From: Sphingomonas sp. AX6
GTDB taxonomy: Bacteria > Pseudomonadota > Alphaproteobacteria > Sphingomonadales > Sphingomonadaceae
Direction of reading: 5' to 3'
Length of the DNA: 64,000 nt
Assembly (NCBI RefSeq): GCF_902506605.1
Contig: NZ_LR733979.1
Location: forward strand, 2,030,008-2,094,007
The notes under the pieces were generated by a model. The model saw nothing but the letters and a program-made list of their open reading frames with translations. It made no database searches and was not told where the DNA came from. Within the stretch, counting starts at the first letter, position 1, and the number at the start of each line of letters is the position of its first letter. Shown in pieces: positions 27,148-35,685 of the stretch. The position numbers were made by a program, and so were the translations under genes.

Positions 27148-27833
27148 GCGCGTGTCGCCTTTCGTCCGTGATAGAGATGCGTCGCCATCGCGGCGCCCAG
27201 CACGGGGGCCACGAAATTGACGCCGGGGATGACCAGCAATCCGGTGCCGCCCAGCCCGAGCAGCATCCGCCGCCCGCGCCCCGCGGTGCGCGCCGCCTTC
27301 ATCGCGCTCGCATCCATGTGACGCGCGGCTACCATGTCCGACAGGTCGCGCCCGAGCAGCCAGCCATTGGCGATGAAGAACAGTGCCGCCGTCCCCACAC
27401 CGGTCACCAGCAGGATCAGGTACAGCGGCAACAGCAGCAGATTGACCAGGATCGCGCGACTTGCTGAGCCCAGCCCCATCGAAATCGACCGGCTGAGCGG
27501 AACTGGCCGCGCGGTGGCGATCGCATGAGGATAATGTTTGGCCTCGACCGCCTCGACCACCTCGTCGGCGAAAATCCCGATCACCGCGACCGCGACCGCG
27601 CGAAACAGCAGCCAGACGCCGACAAACGCGATCAGCAGCGCGGCGGCACCCGCCAGATCGGCGCTCCCGCCACTCAGCCCGAACCAGCTTCCGGCCAGTG
27701 CCCGCACCCCGAACACCAGCCCCGCCGCCAGCACCGCGAACACCGCCAGCGTCAGCAGCAGCGACTTGGCCAGCACGGTCAGCACCGCCCGGTCGCCCAG
27801 TTGCTGAATCGAAAGGAGGAACGCGCGCACCAT
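27144..27833 (-). CDS. EI24 domain membrane protein (CysZ-like)
   Basis: Starting at the ATG at 27833 (MVRAFLLSIQQLGDRAVL), the protein has 229 residues and about five hydrophobic segments. The pattern RPVPLSRSISMGLGSASRAI and NGWLLGRDLSDMVAARHM then PGVNFVAPVLGAAMATHLYH is that of EI24/CysZ family proteins. CysZ itself moves sulfate, but the role of this sphingomonad type is not known. Frame upstream of 27833 runs into the family C palindrome and is not coding. Confidence 0.82.
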   Translation of the reverse strand: MVRAFLLSIQQLGDRAVLTVLAKSLLLTLAVFAVLAAGLVFGVRALAGSWFGLSGGSADLAGAAALLIAFVGVWLLFRAVAVAVIGIFADEVVEAVEAKHYPHAIATARPVPLSRSISMGLGSASRAILVNLLLLPLYLILLVTGVGTAALFFIANGWLLGRDLSDMVAARHMDASAMKAARTAGRGRRMLLGLGGTGLLVIPGVNFVAPVLGAAMATHLYHGRKATRA

Positions 27834-27913
27834 CGCGGATGGTGGTGCCCGGTTGTGGGGCAGGGGGTCAACAGGGGATGCGACGAAGTTCTGCTGACGG
27901 TCTTTCCTTTCCA

Positions 27914-28025
27914 CCGTCACCCCGGCCGTAGTGCCGGGGTCCACCGGGCGGCCAACCCGACGCACTTGGATCCGGACGATGGCCATGCGGCACCGTGGAC
28001 CCCGGCACTGCGGCCGGGGTGACGG
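27914..28025. repeat. Palindromic repeat family C, copy 2
   Basis: The left arm (27914-27946) begins CCGTCACCCCGGCCG and the right arm (about 27993-28025) ends CGGCCGGGGTGACGG. The arms are almost perfect complements around a ~46-base middle. It lies between the divergent EI24 and kinase genes. The remainder of 27834-28129 shows nothing else. Confidence 0.9.
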
Positions 28026-28129
28026 CGATTCTGCGGTTGGGCGCGGTGTGCCCCAAGGCCCCCACAACTTGCATCGTCCACCGCACCCCTCTACCCGCGC
28101 CAGCAATTCACGCTTTCCGGAGACCCTAG

Positions 28130-29128
28130 TTGACCGCACCCACCCATCATGTCGTCGCGATCGGCAATGCCATCGTCGACATCCTTGCCAAGACCGACGA
28201 CGCCTTCATCGCCGAACAGGGCATGACCAAGGGCTCGATGCAGCTCATCTTCTCGCCCGAAGAGGCCGACGCGCTCTACGCCAAGATGGGGCCGGGCCGC
28301 GAAGTCTCCGGTGGATCGGCAGCCAACACCGTTGCGGGCATCGCCGCACTGGGCGGCAAATGCGGGTTCATCGGCCAGGTCGCCGACGACCAGTTGGGCC
28401 AGGTCTTCGCGCACGATATCCGTGCGGGCGGCATCACCTTCACGACTGAAGTCCGTGAGGGCGACCCCACCACCGCGCGCTGCCTGATCTTCGTGACTCC
28501 CGACGGACAGCGGACGATGAACACCTTTCTGGGCGCGTCGCAGTTTCTGCCCGCCGCCGCACTCGACCTCGACCTGATCCGCGACGCGGCGATCCTCTAT
28601 CTCGAAGGCTATCTCTGGGATCCGGAAGAACCGCGCGCGGCGATGCGCCAGGCGATCGACGTGGCACGCGGTGCCGGGCGCAAGGTTGCCTTCACGCTCA
28701 GCGACATCTTCTGCATCTCACGTCACGGCGACGATTTCCGTGCGCTGATGGCGGACGGCCTGATCGACATCCTGTTCGCCAATGAAAACGAGCTGTTGGC
28801 GCTGTGCCAGACCGACGATTTCGAAGCAGCGGTTGCCGATGCGTCGGCCAAGGTGCCGGTGCTGGTGGTAACCCGGTCCGAACATGGCGCGATCGCGGTG
28901 TGCGGCGGTGAGCGCGTGGCGTGCCCGGCGGAACCGATCGACGCAGTGGTCGATACCACCGGCGCGGGCGATCTGTTCGCGGCAGGCTTTCTCCACGGCC
29001 AGGCGGTCGGGCGCAGCGTCGCCGATTCGCTGCGTATGGGCGCGATCTGCGCAGCCGAAGTCATCTCGCATTACGGCGCGCGGCCAGAGGCCGATCTCAA
29101 GGCGCTGGTCGCCGCAAAGCTCGGCTGA
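28130..29128 (+). CDS. PfkB family kinase, adenosine kinase-like
   Basis: The start is a TTG at 28130 with GGAG 8-11 bases upstream; the product has 332 residues. Ribokinase-family marks are GNAIVDILAKT, SGGSAANTVAGIAALGG near residue 62, and the catalytic DTTGAGDLFAAGFLHG near residue 282. The long sequence with GSMQLIFSPEEADALYAKMG is the type usually named adenosine kinase in alphaproteobacteria. It would phosphorylate adenosine or a sugar. It ends in a strong bidirectional terminator shared with the convergent permease gene. Confidence 0.88.
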   Translation: MTAPTHHVVAIGNAIVDILAKTDDAFIAEQGMTKGSMQLIFSPEEADALYAKMGPGREVSGGSAANTVAGIAALGGKCGFIGQVADDQLGQVFAHDIRAGGITFTTEVREGDPTTARCLIFVTPDGQRTMNTFLGASQFLPAAALDLDLIRDAAILYLEGYLWDPEEPRAAMRQAIDVARGAGRKVAFTLSDIFCISRHGDDFRALMADGLIDILFANENELLALCQTDDFEAAVADASAKVPVLVVTRSEHGAIAVCGGERVACPAEPIDAVVDTTGAGDLFAAGFLHGQAVGRSVADSLRMGAICAAEVISHYGARPEADLKALVAAKLG

Positions 29129-29150
29129 TCTGGCCTCAACCAGACAAACG

Positions 29151-29188
29151 AAAAGGGGCCGGGAGATCGCTCTCCCGGCCCCTTTTTT
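29151..29188. terminator. Bidirectional intrinsic terminator
   Basis: AAAAGGGGCCGGGAGA and TCTCCCGGCCCCTTTTTT form a 12-14 bp stem with A and T runs on both sides. It lies between convergent genes and can serve both transcripts. Confidence 0.92.
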
Positions 29189-29212
29189 CGTCCGGCCCTA
29201 AAACCCCAGCGC

Positions 29213-30772
29213 TTAATGCGCGCCGGGAACTTCGGGTTCTGCCTCATCCAGCTCATGAACCTCTACCCGGCCCTGGCCCAGATGGCTGTGGCGATAGCCG
29301 TAGAGGAAATAGATCACGAAGCCGATTGCCGCCCAGACGGGCAGAACGATCATCGCTTCGAATGGCAGGTTGAAGAACAAGAACAGGCACCCGACCACGG
29401 TTGCCGGACCGACAAGCCACAACAAAGGCGTGCGGAACGGACGTGGACGATTGGGGTCGCGCTTGCGCAGCAGCATGACCGCGATCGCGACCATCATGAA
29501 CGCGTAGAGCGTGCCCGCATTGGCGATGTCCGCCAATTGCCCGACCGGCAGGAACGCCGCGGCCAGTGCCACGACCGAACCGGTGATGGCGGTCACGACA
29601 TAGGGGGTCTTCCACTTGGGGTGGATCTTCGACAGGCCTTCCGGCAGCAGACCGTCACGCGACATCACGAAGAAGATGCGCGTCTGGCCGAACAGCAGGA
29701 TCAGGATAACCGAAGGCAGCGCGACGAATGCCGCGATGCCCAGCATGTCGCCCACGCCCGAGAAGCCGATCTGACGCAGGACGTGCGCCAGTGCTTCGTT
29801 CGAACACACCAGCATGTCGGCATATTGCGGCATCGCGCACTGACGCGCGAGTTCTTCGGAACCCGCCGGGAACGGGATGCCGTTCGGCCCCATGATCGGC
29901 TGGCCACCGATGGTGCCGACGGCGCCTGCGGCCACCAGCATGTAGAAGACGGTGCAGAACAGCAGCGATCCGATCAGGCCGATCGGCACGTTGCGCTGCG
30001 GGTTTTTGGTTTCCTCGGCTGCGGTCGAGACCGCGTCGAAGCCGACATAGGCGAAGAAGATCGTCGCCGCCGCACCCAGCACGCCGACCCCCGAGCCAAA
30101 GCCGCCGAACACGCCGGCGGGCAGCAGCGGGTTGAAATTCTCCATCTCGGCGGCAGGCAGCGTCAGAAAGATGAACGCGGTCAGTGCCGTCACCTTGATC
30201 GCGACCAGCACCGCATTGACCTTAGCCGATTCGCTGGTGCCGATCATCAGCAGCCAGGTCACGAGCAGGGCGATGACCACGGCTGGCAGATTGATCAAAC
30301 CGCCGGGAATGCCACCGAACGCCAGCGGACCGCCAGCAAGCCATGTGGGCAGCTGTATGCCCATCAATTCGTTCAATATCGTGCCTGAGAAGTAGCCGGA
30401 CCACCCGACCGACACCGCGGAAGCCGCGACTGCATATTCGAGGACAAGCGCCCAGCCGACCGACCAGGCGAGAATTTCGCCCATGACCGAATAGGTATAG
30501 GTGTAAGCGGACCCCGCAACCGGGATCATCGCCGCGATTTCGGCATAGCAGAGGGCCGCGACGATGCAGATGCCACCAGCGATGGCGAACGACAGCATCA
30601 GACCCGGCCCGGCCTTTTGCGCGCCGGCCGACGTCAGCACGAAAATGCCGGTGCCGATGACGCAGCCGATGCCGAACAAGGTAAGCTGGAACCAGCCCAG
30701 CGTGCGTTCGAGTGATTTCTTCTTCGCGGTCGCCAAAATGGCGTCCAAAGGCTTTACGCGCCCAAATATCAT
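29213..30772 (-). CDS. APC family amino-acid permease
   Basis: The 519-residue protein has about 12 helices and begins with the APC signature LTLFGIGCVIGTGIFVLTSAGAQ. It continues with GSAYTYTYSVMGEILAWSVG and FAYVGFDAVSTAAEETKNPQRN, typical of the cationic-amino-acid-transporter/YfnA-like branch. A 40-residue loop with two Cys (ARQCAMPQYADMLVCSN) between helices is a small oddity. It should import amino acids at the inner membrane. It stands alone, ending at the shared terminator. Confidence 0.9.
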   Translation of the reverse strand: MIFGRVKPLDAILATAKKKSLERTLGWFQLTLFGIGCVIGTGIFVLTSAGAQKAGPGLMLSFAIAGGICIVAALCYAEIAAMIPVAGSAYTYTYSVMGEILAWSVGWALVLEYAVAASAVSVGWSGYFSGTILNELMGIQLPTWLAGGPLAFGGIPGGLINLPAVVIALLVTWLLMIGTSESAKVNAVLVAIKVTALTAFIFLTLPAAEMENFNPLLPAGVFGGFGSGVGVLGAAATIFFAYVGFDAVSTAAEETKNPQRNVPIGLIGSLLFCTVFYMLVAAGAVGTIGGQPIMGPNGIPFPAGSEELARQCAMPQYADMLVCSNEALAHVLRQIGFSGVGDMLGIAAFVALPSVILILLFGQTRIFFVMSRDGLLPEGLSKIHPKWKTPYVVTAITGSVVALAAAFLPVGQLADIANAGTLYAFMMVAIAVMLLRKRDPNRPRPFRTPLLWLVGPATVVGCLFLFFNLPFEAMIVLPVWAAIGFVIYFLYGYRHSHLGQGRVEVHELDEAEPEVPGAH

Positions 30773-30859
30773 GACAAAACTTCCCCCGAATGGCGGCGCT
30801 ACCGGCCGCCTTGGTCCGAAGCGCGCGAGCCTAGTGGGAAAAGTTGTGGGCGCAAGCCT

Positions 30860-31237
30860 TCATCGCGCGAGCATCGGTCCCAATTTTCGTCCGCCGAAAA
30901 TATGGACGTGGAGATGCGGCACTTCCTGATGCGCATCCATGCCGGTGTTGGCGAGCAGGCGGTAACCCGGTTCGACCAGCCCCGCTTCGCGCGCGACATG
31001 CCCCACCGCGCGGATAAAGCCAGATATTTCGGCATCTGAGGCGTTGGCGGTGAAATCGTCCCACGACACATATCGCCCGCGCGGAATCACCAGGATGTGG
31101 GTCGGTGCCTGGGCGTTGATGTCGTGGAAGGCGACGGCGTAATCGTCTTCATAGACGCGCTTCGACGGGATTTCGTCGCGGAGGATCTTCGCAAAGATGT
31201 TGTCGTCGTCATAGGGTTGGGTGGCGTCGATCGGCAT
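30860..31237 (-). CDS. HIT family nucleotide-binding protein
   Basis: I choose the ATG at 31237 (MPIDATQPYDDDNIFAKIL; AGGGAA just upstream), giving 125 residues. The histidine triad is HLHVHIFGG near residues 110-118. The N-terminal half (PSKRVYEDDYAVAFHDINAQ, THILVIPRGRY) is the HINT/PKCI subgroup. These hydrolyse purine nucleoside phosphoramidates in the cytosol. In alphaproteobacteria it often sits next to hisE, as here. Confidence 0.92.
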   Translation of the reverse strand: MPIDATQPYDDDNIFAKILRDEIPSKRVYEDDYAVAFHDINAQAPTHILVIPRGRYVSWDDFTANASDAEISGFIRAVGHVAREAGLVEPGYRLLANTGMDAHQEVPHLHVHIFGGRKLGPMLAR

Positions 31238-31259
31238 CTTTCCCTCGCGCAAATCCGTC

Positions 31260-31332
31260 GCCCCAGCGAAGGCTGGGGCATCAATCGATGGAGCCTAGCG
31301 CGTGCGGCACGATATGCCAGCCTGTGCTGGCA
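31260..31332. repeat. Paired small palindromes between HIT and hisE genes
   Basis: GCCCCAGCGAAGGCTGGGGC (31260-31279) and TGCCAGCCTGTGCTGGCA (31315-31332) each form a hairpin. The ends ATCAATCGAT and ATGATCATTGAT-like words are also partly complementary. Confidence 0.7.
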
Positions 31333-31338
31333 TGACGA

Positions 31339-31665
31339 TCATTGATTGGAGCGCCCAGCCTTTTCATCGATCCCCGACACGCCCTCGCGCCGCGTCAGTT
31401 CTGCGCGGACATCTTCCAGCGACAGGCCGCGATCGGCGAGCAAGACGAGTAGATGAAAGATGAGGTCGGCCGCCTCGGACGTCAGCTTGTCGGGCGCCGT
31501 CAGCGCCGCGATTACCGTCTCGGTCGCCTCTTCACCCACCTTTTGCGCGATATGCGCAGTACCCTTCGACGCCAGACGCGCGACATAGGAGGAGGCCGGA
31601 TCGCCGTTCAGGCGGTCGCGGATCGTGGCTTCCAGAATATCGAGCGGATCGGTTGGCGCGGTCAT
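31339..31665 (-). CDS. hisE: Phosphoribosyl-ATP pyrophosphatase
   Basis: This 108-residue protein matches HisE: LDILEATIRDR, SYVARLASKGTAHIAQKVGE, EEATETVIAAL and AADLIFHLLVLLADRGLSL, with the acidic metal-binding residues in place. It removes pyrophosphate from phosphoribosyl-ATP in histidine synthesis. Here it is separated from hisF by two small genes that do not belong to the pathway. Confidence 0.95.
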   Translation of the reverse strand: MTAPTDPLDILEATIRDRLNGDPASSYVARLASKGTAHIAQKVGEEATETVIAALTAPDKLTSEAADLIFHLLVLLADRGLSLEDVRAELTRREGVSGIDEKAGRSNQ

Positions 31666-31696
31666 GACGGTGGCGTGGCGCGGACGTCGGCTTGCG

Positions 31697-31882
31697 TCAA
31701 TCCTCGGATTTGCGCTTTCGCCGACGCATCGCCGCGCGTGCGAACCAGACGCCGCCTGCCGCGACGACGAACATTGCGAGGTCCGACAGTTCGAACCCGC
31801 TGCGTTCGATCACATGCGGCGCGCTGGCATGGACGGGCGCGACGACAAGGGCGATGGCGGCCAGGACGGGCGGACGAAACAT
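31697..31882 (-). CDS. Small exported protein with C-terminal anchor and basic tail
   Basis: The 61-residue product has a signal peptide (VLAAIALVVAPVHASA), a short middle, a hydrophobic helix (SDLAMFVVAAGGVWFARAAM) and a basic tail RRRKRKSED. The helix plus Arg/Lys tail is the layout of C-terminal sorting signals, although no PEP motif is visible. It lies next to a true PEP-CTERM protein. Its function is unknown. Confidence 0.5.
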   Translation of the reverse strand: MFRPPVLAAIALVVAPVHASAPHVIERSGFELSDLAMFVVAAGGVWFARAAMRRRKRKSED

Positions 31883-31925
31883 CCAGCCGTTCTGGCACGC
31901 CTATGGTCGCCAAAAGGTTAAGGCG

Positions 31926-32147
31926 TCAGTCGTCGCGGCGACGCGTGCGCATCCTGCGTGCGATGTAGAGCCCGCCGATACCGGCTGCGAACAGCCCGAT
32001 CATGCCGGGTTCGGGCACCGGGGTCGGCGCCCCCTGACCCGGCGATCCGCCACTACCGGGATGGCTGGGCGGCTTGTCGAGCGCGTGGGCGGTGGCGGGC
32101 AGGGCAGCGACTGCCAAAGCGAGGGCAAGTTTGGTGATCGGACGCAT
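31926..32147 (-). CDS. Small PEP-CTERM sorting-domain protein
   Basis: Starting at the ATG at 32147 (AGGGGA upstream), the 73-residue product has a signal peptide ending ATAHA, a short Gly/Pro/Ser-rich mature part of about 20 residues, and the C-terminal signal VPEPGMIGLFAAGIGGLYIA followed by RRMRTRRRDD. This is the PEP-CTERM sorting tag that exosortase (EpsH-type) recognises. The mature peptide is very short. It lies inside the his gene run. Confidence 0.85.
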   Translation of the reverse strand: MRPITKLALALAVAALPATAHALDKPPSHPGSGGSPGQGAPTPVPEPGMIGLFAAGIGGLYIARRMRTRRRDD

Positions 32148-32277
32148 CGAGCGTTCCCCTTCGTTCGTTGTTGGTCCGGCGAAGGCGATGCAGGGGGCGT
32201 GCCGGGATGGCGTTCGCCGCGACTGGTGGGGAACGGCATGGTTAACGGCGATGTCCAGGCATTGGTAACTGTCAAAT

Positions 32278-33048
32278 TTACCGACAGCGCGTGCGGACGG
32301 GAATTCCCGCCTTTGCCAGTGCCGCATGGGCATCGGCCACGGTCGCCTCGCCGAAGTGGAAGATCGAGGCCGCGAGGACGGCGCTGGCATGGCCGTCGCG
32401 AATGCCCTCAACCAGATGCGTCAGATTGCCGACGCCGCCGCTGGCGATCACCGGCACACCCACTTGGTCGGCGATGGTGCGGACGAGCGCCAGGTCATAG
32501 CCGTCGCGCGTGCCGTCGCGGTCCATCGAGGTGACCAGCAATTCGCCTGCGCCAAGTTTGGTCAGGTTGAGTGCGTGTTCGATGGCGTCGATCCCGGTCG
32601 CGCGCCTGCCGCCATGGGTAAAGATCTCCCATTTGCCGGGCGCGACGCTGCGCGCATCGATCGAGCCGACGATGCACTGGCTACCCATCCGCTGTGCGAT
32701 GTCGGCGACGACTTGCGGGTTGGTGACCGCCGCCGAATTGACCGCGACCTTGTCCGCGCCCGCGAGCAGTAGCGCGCGCGCGTCATCCACGGTGCGGACG
32801 CCGCCGCCCACGGTCAGCGGCATGAAGCAGACCTGCGCGGTGCGACGCACCAGATCGATCAGCGTCCCGCGCCCTTCGTGGCTGGCGGAGATGTCGAGGA
32901 AGCAGAGTTCGTCCGCAACAGCCGCGTCATAGGCTCGGGCGATTTCCACCGGATCGCCTGCGTCGCGCAGATTGACGAAATTTACGCCCTTCACCACGCG
33001 GCCATCGGCGACATCGAGACAGGGGATGACGCGCGCGCGGACGGTCAT
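32278..33048 (-). CDS. hisF: Imidazole glycerol phosphate synthase cyclase subunit
   Basis: From the ATG at 33048 the product has 256 residues, the usual length. The catalytic Asp residues lie in [18 protein letters not shown] near residue 11 and in VGSIDARSV near residue 129. Phosphate-binding loops are GGGVRT and [11 protein letters not shown]. It closes the imidazole ring together with HisH. A family A palindrome separates it from hisA, and there is a 130-base spacer after it. Confidence 0.97.
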   Translation of the reverse strand: MTVRARVIPCLDVADGRVVKGVNFVNLRDAGDPVEIARAYDAAVADELCFLDISASHEGRGTLIDLVRRTAQVCFMPLTVGGGVRTVDDARALLLAGADKVAVNSAAVTNPQVVADIAQRMGSQCIVGSIDARSVAPGKWEIFTHGGRRATGIDAIEHALNLTKLGAGELLVTSMDRDGTRDGYDLALVRTIADQVGVPVIASGGVGNLTHLVEGIRDGHASAVLAASIFHFGEATVADAHAALAKAGIPVRTRCR

Positions 33049-33065
33049 GGGCGGGCCTTCCGTAT

Positions 33066-33143
33066 CCGTTCGTTTCGAGCGAAGTCGAGAAACGTGACGC
33101 AAACGTCCGGTTCACGTTTCTCGACTTCGCTGGAAACGAACGG
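33066..33143. repeat. Palindromic repeat family A, copy 2 (between hisA and hisF)
   Basis: Arms 33066-33094 and 33115-33143 pair with a single mismatch, and the stem extends three bases inward (TGA/TCA). The loop differs wholly from that of copy 1. Confidence 0.93.
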
Positions 33144-33166
33144 GGGAGGGGTAAAGCGTGTGGAGA

Positions 33167-33901
33167 TCACCCTCGCGCCACCCGAACCGCTTCGGCCAGA
33201 TCGAGCCGTCCGTCGTACAGCGCCCGCCCAGTAATCACGCCTTCTATCCCGTCGTCGACATGCGGGACGAGCGCATGAATATCCTCGATCCCCGCAACGC
33301 CGCCGCTGGCGATCACCGGGATCGCGATCGCGCGGGCGAGCGCGACCGTCGCTTCGACGTTGCAGCCCTTGAGCAGCCCGTCGCGCCCGACATCTGTGAA
33401 CAGGAGCGCCGCCACGCCCGCATCCTCGAACCGCCTGGCCAGTTCGATCGCGGAGACGTCCGACACGTCCGCCCAACCCTGGGTTGCGACGAACCCGTCG
33501 CGCGCATCGACCGCGACAACGATCTGGCCGGGATAAGCCGCTGCCGCCTCGCGGACGAAATCGGGATCGGTCAACGCTGCGGTGCCGATCACCACGCGCG
33601 CCACGCCCAATTCGAGCCAGCGTTCGACCTGATCGCGATTCCGGATGCCGCCGCCGACCTGGATGCGCCCCGGAAAGGCGTGGATCGCGGCGGCGACCGC
33701 ATCGCCATTCACCGACTGGCCGGCAAACGCCCCGTCGAGATCGACGACGTGCAGATGATCCGCGCCCGCCGCTGCGAAGGCCGCCGCCTGTGCCGCCGGA
33801 TCGTCGCCATAAACGGTTGCGCGATCCATATCGCCCTCTGCCAACCGGACGACCTGACCCTGTTTCAGGTCGATCGCGGGGAAGATGGTCAGCGCCGCCA
33901 T
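33167..33901 (-). CDS. hisA: Phosphoribosylformimino-5-aminoimidazole carboxamide ribotide isomerase
   Basis: This 244-residue TIM-barrel protein has catalytic Asp residues in FPAIDLKQGQVVRLAEGD near residue 8 and in VAVDARDGFVATQGW near residue 130, with GGGIRN and ASGGVAG as phosphate loops. It performs the fourth histidine-pathway isomerisation. Its start overlaps the hisH stop by 13 bases. Confidence 0.97.
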   Translation of the reverse strand: MAALTIFPAIDLKQGQVVRLAEGDMDRATVYGDDPAAQAAAFAAAGADHLHVVDLDGAFAGQSVNGDAVAAAIHAFPGRIQVGGGIRNRDQVERWLELGVARVVIGTAALTDPDFVREAAAAYPGQIVVAVDARDGFVATQGWADVSDVSAIELARRFEDAGVAALLFTDVGRDGLLKGCNVEATVALARAIAIPVIASGGVAGIEDIHALVPHVDDGIEGVITGRALYDGRLDLAEAVRVARG

Positions 33902-34500
33902 GCCAGGAACCTTTCGAGCAGCGCGATCCCGTAGCGCTGACTTTTTTCGGGGTGGAACTGGACGCCCAAGATGTTGTCGCGGCCGACCGCGGCCACGACC
34001 GGACCGCCATGATCAGTGGTCGCGATGACCTGAGCCGGATCGGCAGCGTCGAAATGGTAGCTGTGGAGGAAATACGCTTCGCCCGGTTCGACCTGCGCGT
34101 GCGGCGCGGTGGGCACCACGTCGTTCCAGCCCATGTGCGGGACGCGCGCGGTTGGGTCGGCGGGAGTAAGCGCCACGACTTTGCCCGGAATCCAGCCCAG
34201 GCCGGGGGTCACGCCATGCTCATGGCCTTCGTCGGCTAGCAACTGCATCCCCACGCACACCCCCAGAAACGGCACGCCATCGGCGAGCACGCGGGCGCGC
34301 AACGCCTCCACCATGCCGGGGATAGCCGACAGCCCCGCCATGCACGCGGCAAACGCGCCGACGCCGGGAAGGACGATGCGGTCCGCGCGCGCGACCAGAT
34401 CCGCATCGGCGGTGATCGTCGCGTCCCCGCCCGCCGCCTTCAGCGCGTTGTGGACCGAATGAAGATTGCCCGCGCCGTAATCGATCAGCGCCAGGGTCAC
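33889..34500 (-). CDS. hisH: Imidazole glycerol phosphate synthase glutaminase subunit
   Basis: The start is a GTG at 34500 within a GTGA overlap with the yciI-like gene; the product has 203 residues. The glutaminase nucleophile is in FLGVCVGMQLL near residue 82, and the His/Glu pair in VQFHPEKSQ near 185. It supplies ammonia to HisF. An open frame runs further upstream through yciI but is not used. Confidence 0.96.
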   Translation of the reverse strand: MTLALIDYGAGNLHSVHNALKAAGGDATITADADLVARADRIVLPGVGAFAACMAGLSAIPGMVEALRARVLADGVPFLGVCVGMQLLADEGHEHGVTPGLGWIPGKVVALTPADPTARVPHMGWNDVVPTAPHAQVEPGEAYFLHSYHFDAADPAQVIATTDHGGPVVAAVGRDNILGVQFHPEKSQRYGIALLERFLAWRR

Positions 34501-34805
34501 TCGAACAGCCCGTCCATCGCATCGGCGGCAAAGCTTGCGGTGAAGGAGACGAGTTCCATCGTCGCCGCGCCTTCGACCACGAACGGATCGGATTTGGCCA
34601 CCGGCTCGACCATGTCGGGGATGCCGCGGAACAGCAGCACGCCGCCGGTCGGGGGCGTGCGCCGCCCGGCGAGCAGCATCACGCCCTCGTCCATCGCGCG
34701 TTCGATCCATTCGACATGCGCGGGGCGAAGGCGATCGATTTCCTCGATCGGCTTTATATAGGTCAGCAGCACCAGCGTGCAGGGCGCCATCGGGCGGATC
34801 GACAT
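34497..34805 (-). CDS. YciI family protein
   Basis: This 102-residue protein has the small ferredoxin-like YciI fold: LVLLTYIKPIEEIDRLRPAH with the conserved His near residue 30, VEWIERAMDEGVMLLAGRRT, and DPFVVEGAATMELVSF. YciI proteins are poorly understood; some have dehalogenase-like or hydrolase-like folds. It is wedged between hisB and hisH, sharing one base with the hisB stop (TAATG) and four with the hisH start. It must therefore be co-expressed with histidine synthesis. Confidence 0.85.
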   Translation of the reverse strand: MSIRPMAPCTLVLLTYIKPIEEIDRLRPAHVEWIERAMDEGVMLLAGRRTPPTGGVLLFRGIPDMVEPVAKSDPFVVEGAATMELVSFTASFAADAMDGLFE

Positions 34806-35392
34806 TACAGCACGCCTTTGGTCGACGGGATCGCATCGGCCTTGCGCGCGTCGATCTCGACGGCGGTGCGAAGCGACCGGGCCAGGCCCTTATACGCCGC
34901 CTCGGCAATATGGTGGTTGTTGCTGCCGTGGAGCGTTTCGACGTGCAGCGTCAGCCCGGCGGTCTGCGCGAAACTGTGGAACCAGTGTTCGAACATCTCG
35001 GTATCCATCTCGCCCAATCGGGGCTGGCTGAATTCGACGTCGAAGACGAGGTAAGGCCGACCCGAAATGTCGAGCGCGACGCGCGTCAGCGTCTCGTCCA
35101 TCGGCGATAGGGCGTCGCCGTAGCGGCGAATGCCGCGCTTGTCGCCGAGCGCTTTCGCCACAGCCTCGCCCAGCGCGAGCGCCGAATCCTCCACCGTGTG
35201 ATGCTGGTCGATATGCAGGTCGCCCTCGACCTTCATCTCGATGTCGATCAGCGAGTGACGCGACAATTGTTCGACCATGTGATCGAGAAAGCCGATGCCG
35301 GTCGAAATCGAATATTGGCCGGTCCCGTCAATGTTGACGGTGACGTCGATCGCCGTTTCGGCGGTATTGCGGGTGACGGTGGCGGTGCGCAT
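34805..35392 (-). CDS. hisB: Imidazoleglycerol-phosphate dehydratase
   Basis: From the ATG at 35392 the product has 195 residues. The two metal-binding motifs of the tandem fold are present: [16 protein letters not shown] and [13 protein letters not shown]. It is the monofunctional HisB dehydratase. It heads the run of minus-strand his genes. Upstream lies the multi-hairpin spacer before the divergent sspB. Confidence 0.97.
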   Translation of the reverse strand: MRTATVTRNTAETAIDVTVNIDGTGQYSISTGIGFLDHMVEQLSRHSLIDIEMKVEGDLHIDQHHTVEDSALALGEAVAKALGDKRGIRRYGDALSPMDETLTRVALDISGRPYLVFDVEFSQPRLGEMDTEMFEHWFHSFAQTAGLTLHVETLHGSNNHHIAEAAYKGLARSLRTAVEIDARKADAIPSTKGVL

Positions 35393-35456
35393 GTGCCCCA
35401 CATAGCGTGGACGCCGGGCGGCGCAATGAAGCGTTGCTTGGTTGGGAGTCATTCGA

Positions 35457-35619
35457 GAATGCGTTGAGACGCATTCTGGCGGCACCGGCCCAGCAGCAGG
35501 TGAACAGCGCCCCGCGCTGTTCAGGCCATGCCGGGGGCATGGCCGACCGGCCGCTCCCACCCGACCACCCACAGCGTATCCTGATTGGGTGGTCGGGTGG
35601 GGGAGCGGGCCGGTGCCGC
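35457..35619. other. Branched multi-hairpin structure between hisB and sspB
   Basis: Several perfect inverted repeats follow each other. 35457-35476 has an 8-bp stem (GAATGCGT, loop TGAG). 35501-35523 has a 10-bp stem (TGAACAGCGC, loop CCC). 35524-35544 has a 9-bp stem (GGCCATGCC, loop GGG). 35551-35571 pairs with 35586-35608 in 21 base pairs with a 2-base bulge. A 13-base arm at 35479-35491 (GCGGCACCGGCCC) complements 35607-35619 and encloses the last three, like a cloverleaf. I do not recognise it as a known RNA family. Confidence 0.7.
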
Positions 35620-35650
35620 TTGCTGCCAAGCATTACGGCATCTGCACAGC

Positions 35651-35678
35651 TTGACGCGCGGCGTGCAGTCTTTAGCTA
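35651..35678 (+). promoter_or_regulatory. Possible sigma-70 promoter of sspB
   Basis: TTGACG (35651-35656) and TAGCTA (35673-35678) are 16 bases apart. Transcription would begin at or within a base or two of the sspB ATG at 35686, which would make the mRNA leaderless or nearly so. GGGGG directly before the ATG is too close to be a good ribosome site. Confidence 0.4.
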
Positions 35679-35685
35679 CGGGGGC

